Part shown: positions 45,443-47,541 of the stretch, one piece after another
How the letters are laid out: every line of letters begins with the position of its first letter
Position numbering within the stretch: the first letter of the stretch is position 1
NCBI GenBank assembly: GCA_902786515.1
Contig: CADADA010000028.1
Span: 1-47,541 of the forward strand
Source: an uncultured Lachnospiraceae bacterium
GTDB lineage: Bacteria; Bacillota; Clostridia; Lachnospirales; Lachnospiraceae
Direction: 5' to 3'
DNA length: 47,541 nt
Notes under the pieces: generated by a model
What the model was told of the DNA's origin: nothing
The model's database searches: none
Seen by the model: only the letters and a program-made list of their open reading frames with translations
Made by a program: the position numbers and the translations under genes

Positions 45443-46251
45443 AAGGAATATTAAAGCATGATTTATATTCAGGGATTTGTTGCCTGTTTACAAAAATATT
45501 GACATTCAGTTTAATATTTTTTTTCGAAGGCACGAGGGCAGTTACTCTGGCAAGGTTAAAGGAAATAGGTAATATATCCTTTTTTGAAAATCTCACATAT
45601 GTTTTTTATGGATGCAAGCCATTTGTAAATTTGGCAGAAGCAGGGGAAGTATTTTCGATGCCGATTATCTGGATGGTAATACAGTTTTATCTTGCTTATA
45701 TCATTGGAGGGTATCCTTTAAATGATATGAAGCAGTATGGAATTAATTTGCTGGTAAGGACTAAAAGCAGAACAAAGTGGTGGTTTGGCAAAGTAATATG
45801 GGGAGTCTTGATTACAACGGTTACTTATATGGCAGGATATTTAGTGGTCTTACTAGTGACGTTGCTAACCGGTGGAAGTATCGTAGGAATGAGACCTGAG
45901 GCAGCGATATTATATAATGATGATTTTTCAATGTTTAATAATGCACAAATGGCATTGATAGTATTTGTGTTTCCACTGATTACTGCAATATCCGTATCAA
46001 TTTTGCAAATGGCATTGATGTTTCTTTTTAATGAAGTTATCGCTTATGCAATGGTAGTTTTTTTATGTGTTGCAGGAGTATTTTATGAATCTCCTTTTTT
46101 ACTGTCAAGTAATTCTATGGCAGCACGTTCAATGAATATGATTTTAAATAATTCCTATGCAATGGTAATTGCCGGATCTTTAATTTTAATTATAGTGTCC
46201 ATTATTATTGGAGCGTTTACGATTAGGAAGAAAAATATATACGATAATTAG
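45439..46251 (+). CDS. Second permease of the accessory ABC exporter
   Basis: A 270-residue polytopic protein, MKGILKHDLYSGICCLFTKI at the N-terminus, with about six membrane segments. The ATG overlaps the preceding stop codon (ATGA). It is not closely similar to the 44061 permease by eye, so the exporter may be heteromeric. The substrate is probably the secreted protein or a related peptide, or a toxin pumped out for immunity. Confidence 0.7.
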   Translation: MKGILKHDLYSGICCLFTKILTFSLIFFFEGTRAVTLARLKEIGNISFFENLTYVFYGCKPFVNLAEAGEVFSMPIIWMVIQFYLAYIIGGYPLNDMKQYGINLLVRTKSRTKWWFGKVIWGVLITTVTYMAGYLVVLLVTLLTGGSIVGMRPEAAILYNDDFSMFNNAQMALIVFVFPLITAISVSILQMALMFLFNEVIAYAMVVFLCVAGVFYESPFLLSSNSMAARSMNMILNNSYAMVIAGSLILIIVSIIIGAFTIRKKNIYDN

Positions 46252-46269
46252 ATGATAGGAAGGATTGTT

Positions 46270-46920
46270 ATGAAGATAGAAATCAATAATGTCTGGAAAA
46301 AAATAGGTCAGACAGAGGTGTTAAAAGATATTAATCTGGAATTTGAAGGCGGGAAAATATACGGTCTAAGAGGCAAAAATGGTTCCGGGAAAACAATGCT
46401 TATGAGAGCTATTTGCGGACTCATCAATGTCACAAAAGGGGGAATTGTAATTAACGGAAAAAAACTGGGGAAGGATATGTCTTTTCCGGACAGCGTCGGT
46501 GTCTTGATTGAGAATCCGGCATTTATAGATAGTTTTTCAGGATACAGAAATCTAAAGGCGTTAGCAGATATTAATCACATCATCGGAGAAGAGGAAATCA
46601 AAAATGTCATAAAACTGGTGGGTTTAGATCCGAACAATAAAAAGAAATATAAAACTTATTCTCTGGGAATGAAACAGAGATTAGGTATTGCAGCGGCGAT
46701 TATGGAAAAGCCGGAGATTATTCTGCTGGATGAACCGATTAATGCTTTGGATGAAAATGGTGTAGAAGAAATAAGAGAGATTTTGTTTAATCTGAGAAGT
46801 GAAGAGCGTATTATTATTGTGGCATGTCATGACCGGGAAGAACTGGATGCTTTATCGGATGAGATTATTGAAATTCATGAGGGGAGTATAGTTTCCAAAT
46901 TAAGTGAAAAAAATGCTTAA
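46270..46920 (+). CDS. ABC transporter ATP-binding protein of the accessory exporter
   Basis: A 216-residue ATPase: Walker A GKNGSGKTML (residues about 38-47), Q-loop region VGVLIENPAF, signature YSLGMKQRLGIAAAIM, Walker B IILLDEPINALDENG and switch VACHDREEL (His). The start ATG 46270 follows AGGAAGG, 18 bases after the permease gene; the frame opens at 46252. The bacteriocin-immunity type of short ATPase with ABC-2 permeases fits. It ends the operon apart from the separately promoted DUF4234-like gene. Confidence 0.9.
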   Translation: MKIEINNVWKKIGQTEVLKDINLEFEGGKIYGLRGKNGSGKTMLMRAICGLINVTKGGIVINGKKLGKDMSFPDSVGVLIENPAFIDSFSGYRNLKALADINHIIGEEEIKNVIKLVGLDPNNKKKYKTYSLGMKQRLGIAAAIMEKPEIILLDEPINALDENGVEEIREILFNLRSEERIIIVACHDREELDALSDEIIEIHEGSIVSKLSEKNA

Positions 46921-46969
46921 TATTGGTTGTTAAGAACGGACTCAGAAAACTTTAGCAATGTTTAAATAA

Positions 46970-46998
46970 TTGACATATAGCAATGTAGATGCTAGAAT
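46970..46998 (+). promoter_or_regulatory. Promoter of the DUF4234-like gene
   Basis: TTGACA (46970-46975), 17-bp spacer, TAGAAT (46993-46998). Upstream AACGGACTCAGAAAAC (46935-46950) resembles the AACGACATTCAGAACA motif of the two peptide-type promoters, so common control is possible. Confidence 0.65.
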
Positions 46999-47030
46999 TA
47001 TATAAGCACATAAGAAGGAGGAAAAAAGAT

Positions 47031-47360
47031 ATGTTAAAGAACAGAAACATTGCGATGGTTATTATTCTATCAATTGTGACATGCGGAATCTATGCATTAT
47101 ATTGGACATATGTTACCATGGATGCTTTAGATAGAGAAGGACAGTCAAGTAATATGCCTGTAATTGTACAGTTTTTACTGTTGTTTTTCTATGTAGGATA
47201 TATCTTGTTTGGTTTGAATGCAGATAGTAACATAAATGCAATCAAGGCATCCAGAGGTATAGAGACACAGGATAATAAAGTAGTGTACATGATTCTTGGA
47301 CTTATTTGTCCGATTATCTTAGTTTGTCTTGTACAGGATGAGATTAACAAGCTTGCATAA
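47031..47360 (+). CDS. Small DUF4234-like membrane protein
   Basis: A 109-residue protein with three hydrophobic segments. The start MLKNRNIAMVIILSIVTCGI followed by YALYW is the typical DUF4234 opening, a family of small clostridial membrane proteins of unknown function. ATG 47031 follows AAGGAGG; the frame opens at 46989. It has its own promoter, whose -35 region repeats a 20-mer found before the LytTR gene, and a good terminator. It may belong to the exporter cluster or just border it. Confidence 0.75.
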   Translation: MLKNRNIAMVIILSIVTCGIYALYWTYVTMDALDREGQSSNMPVIVQFLLLFFYVGYILFGLNADSNINAIKASRGIETQDNKVVYMILGLICPIILVCLVQDEINKLA

Positions 47361-47374
47361 TGACTTAAATATAA

Positions 47375-47401
47375 AAACGGTTCGGAATTTCCGAACCGTT
47401 T
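47375..47401 (+). terminator. Terminator before the right intron
   Basis: AAACGGTTCGGAA (47375-47387) pairs perfectly with TTCCGAACCGTTT (47389-47401). Its T-run is cut after three T; the intron begins five bases later. Confidence 0.75.
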
Positions 47402-47406
47402 CCTAT

Positions 47407-47541
47407 GTGCGCCCGACGGCGCACGTTTCTAAAGGGTGAAAATCCCTAATCCGCCCGACAGTGGGAAGGATATAGCCGAACAGCAAGGGTGTCCATCGTG
47501 AGGTGGAATCTGAAGGAAGCTGTAAGCAAACCTCTGGTCTG
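47407..47541 (+). mobile_element. Group II intron, 5' end (domain I)
   Basis: It begins GTGCGCCCGACGGCGCAC, the expected GUGYG 5' end with a short first hairpin, and continues with segments I recognise from clostridial group II introns (AGTGGGAAGG, GTGTCCATCGTGAGGTGG, AATCTGAAGGAAGC). It is cut by the window end. It lies just 3' of a terminator hairpin, the insertion habit known for group IIC introns, though the class is not proven here. Confidence 0.85.

Overview
The window looks like a chromosomal contig from a low-GC Gram-positive of the class Clostridia, most likely a Lachnospiraceae gut anaerobe. Support for this: AT-rich DNA with strong AAGGAGG-type ribosome binding sites and TTGACA/TATAAT promoters, T-box and SAM-I leaders, a trpEGDCBA operon, FnIII/GH25 and Big_2 surface proteins, and gene types I associate with that family (DUF6128-like, DUF4234-like). 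Genus and species cannot be fixed from sequence alone. No tRNA, rRNA, CRISPR array or phage module was seen. All family names come from motif reading and memory; nothing was searched.

Layout. 1-99 is the 3' end of a group II intron, and 47407-47541 is the 5' end of one on the same strand, so the contig probably breaks inside multicopy introns. 198-3751 is a GntR-controlled ABC exporter operon ending in a CPBP membrane protease. Then come a flavin-reductase-like gene (minus), a stand-alone OLD-family ATPase/TOPRIM nuclease, a LysM-G5-M23 cell-wall hydrolase and murA. The minus-strand trp operon (10365-16177) is led by a Trp-specific T-box and lacks trpF. 16780-28747 holds a GH25 lysozyme with FnIII domains, a DUF885 lipoprotein, an EAL protein, metG-tatD-rsmA, a DUF6128-like protein, a degenerate HD-GYP protein and a GNAT acetyltransferase. 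29623-32991 holds tadA, SAM-I riboswitch-metK and a UDP-glucose dehydrogenase. 33092-41649 holds a GT-C glycosyltransferase, a 1422-residue Ig-like surface protein, a D,D-carboxypeptidase and an RsmF-like rRNA methylase. 42168-47360 is an accessory cluster: LytTR regulator, secreted peptide-like protein, lipoprotein, two permeases, a DUF5028-like protein, an ABC ATPase and a DUF4234-like protein.

The most unusual signal is non-coding. Two intergenic arrays, 9572-10291 (13 full units plus a partial) and 28985-29461 (9 units plus degenerate ends), differ in sequence but share an exact 53-bp period. Each unit is an imperfect hairpin with a CGTAG - 14 nt - CTACG core followed by an A-rich linker ending in a form of AAAATYTCA. 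One array lies between convergent terminators (murA/trpA), the other between divergent genes (GNAT/tadA). They look like two diverged members of one repeat system. In both, C-A mismatches in the + strand hairpins become G-U wobbles on the minus strand, which hints at a structured minus-strand RNA or simply at shared descent.

The second candidate system is the LytTR/peptide/ABC cluster. Its peptide promoter region (42600-42695) is duplicated at 41711-41806, where it drives no gene and is followed directly by a complete 129-bp MITE. A half copy of the same MITE lies beside the first 53-bp array. Other small mobile-looking DNA includes two direct-repeat-flanked, hairpin-rich insertions, one in the trp leader (it supplies the trpE ribosome binding site) and one between tadA and the metK riboswitch.
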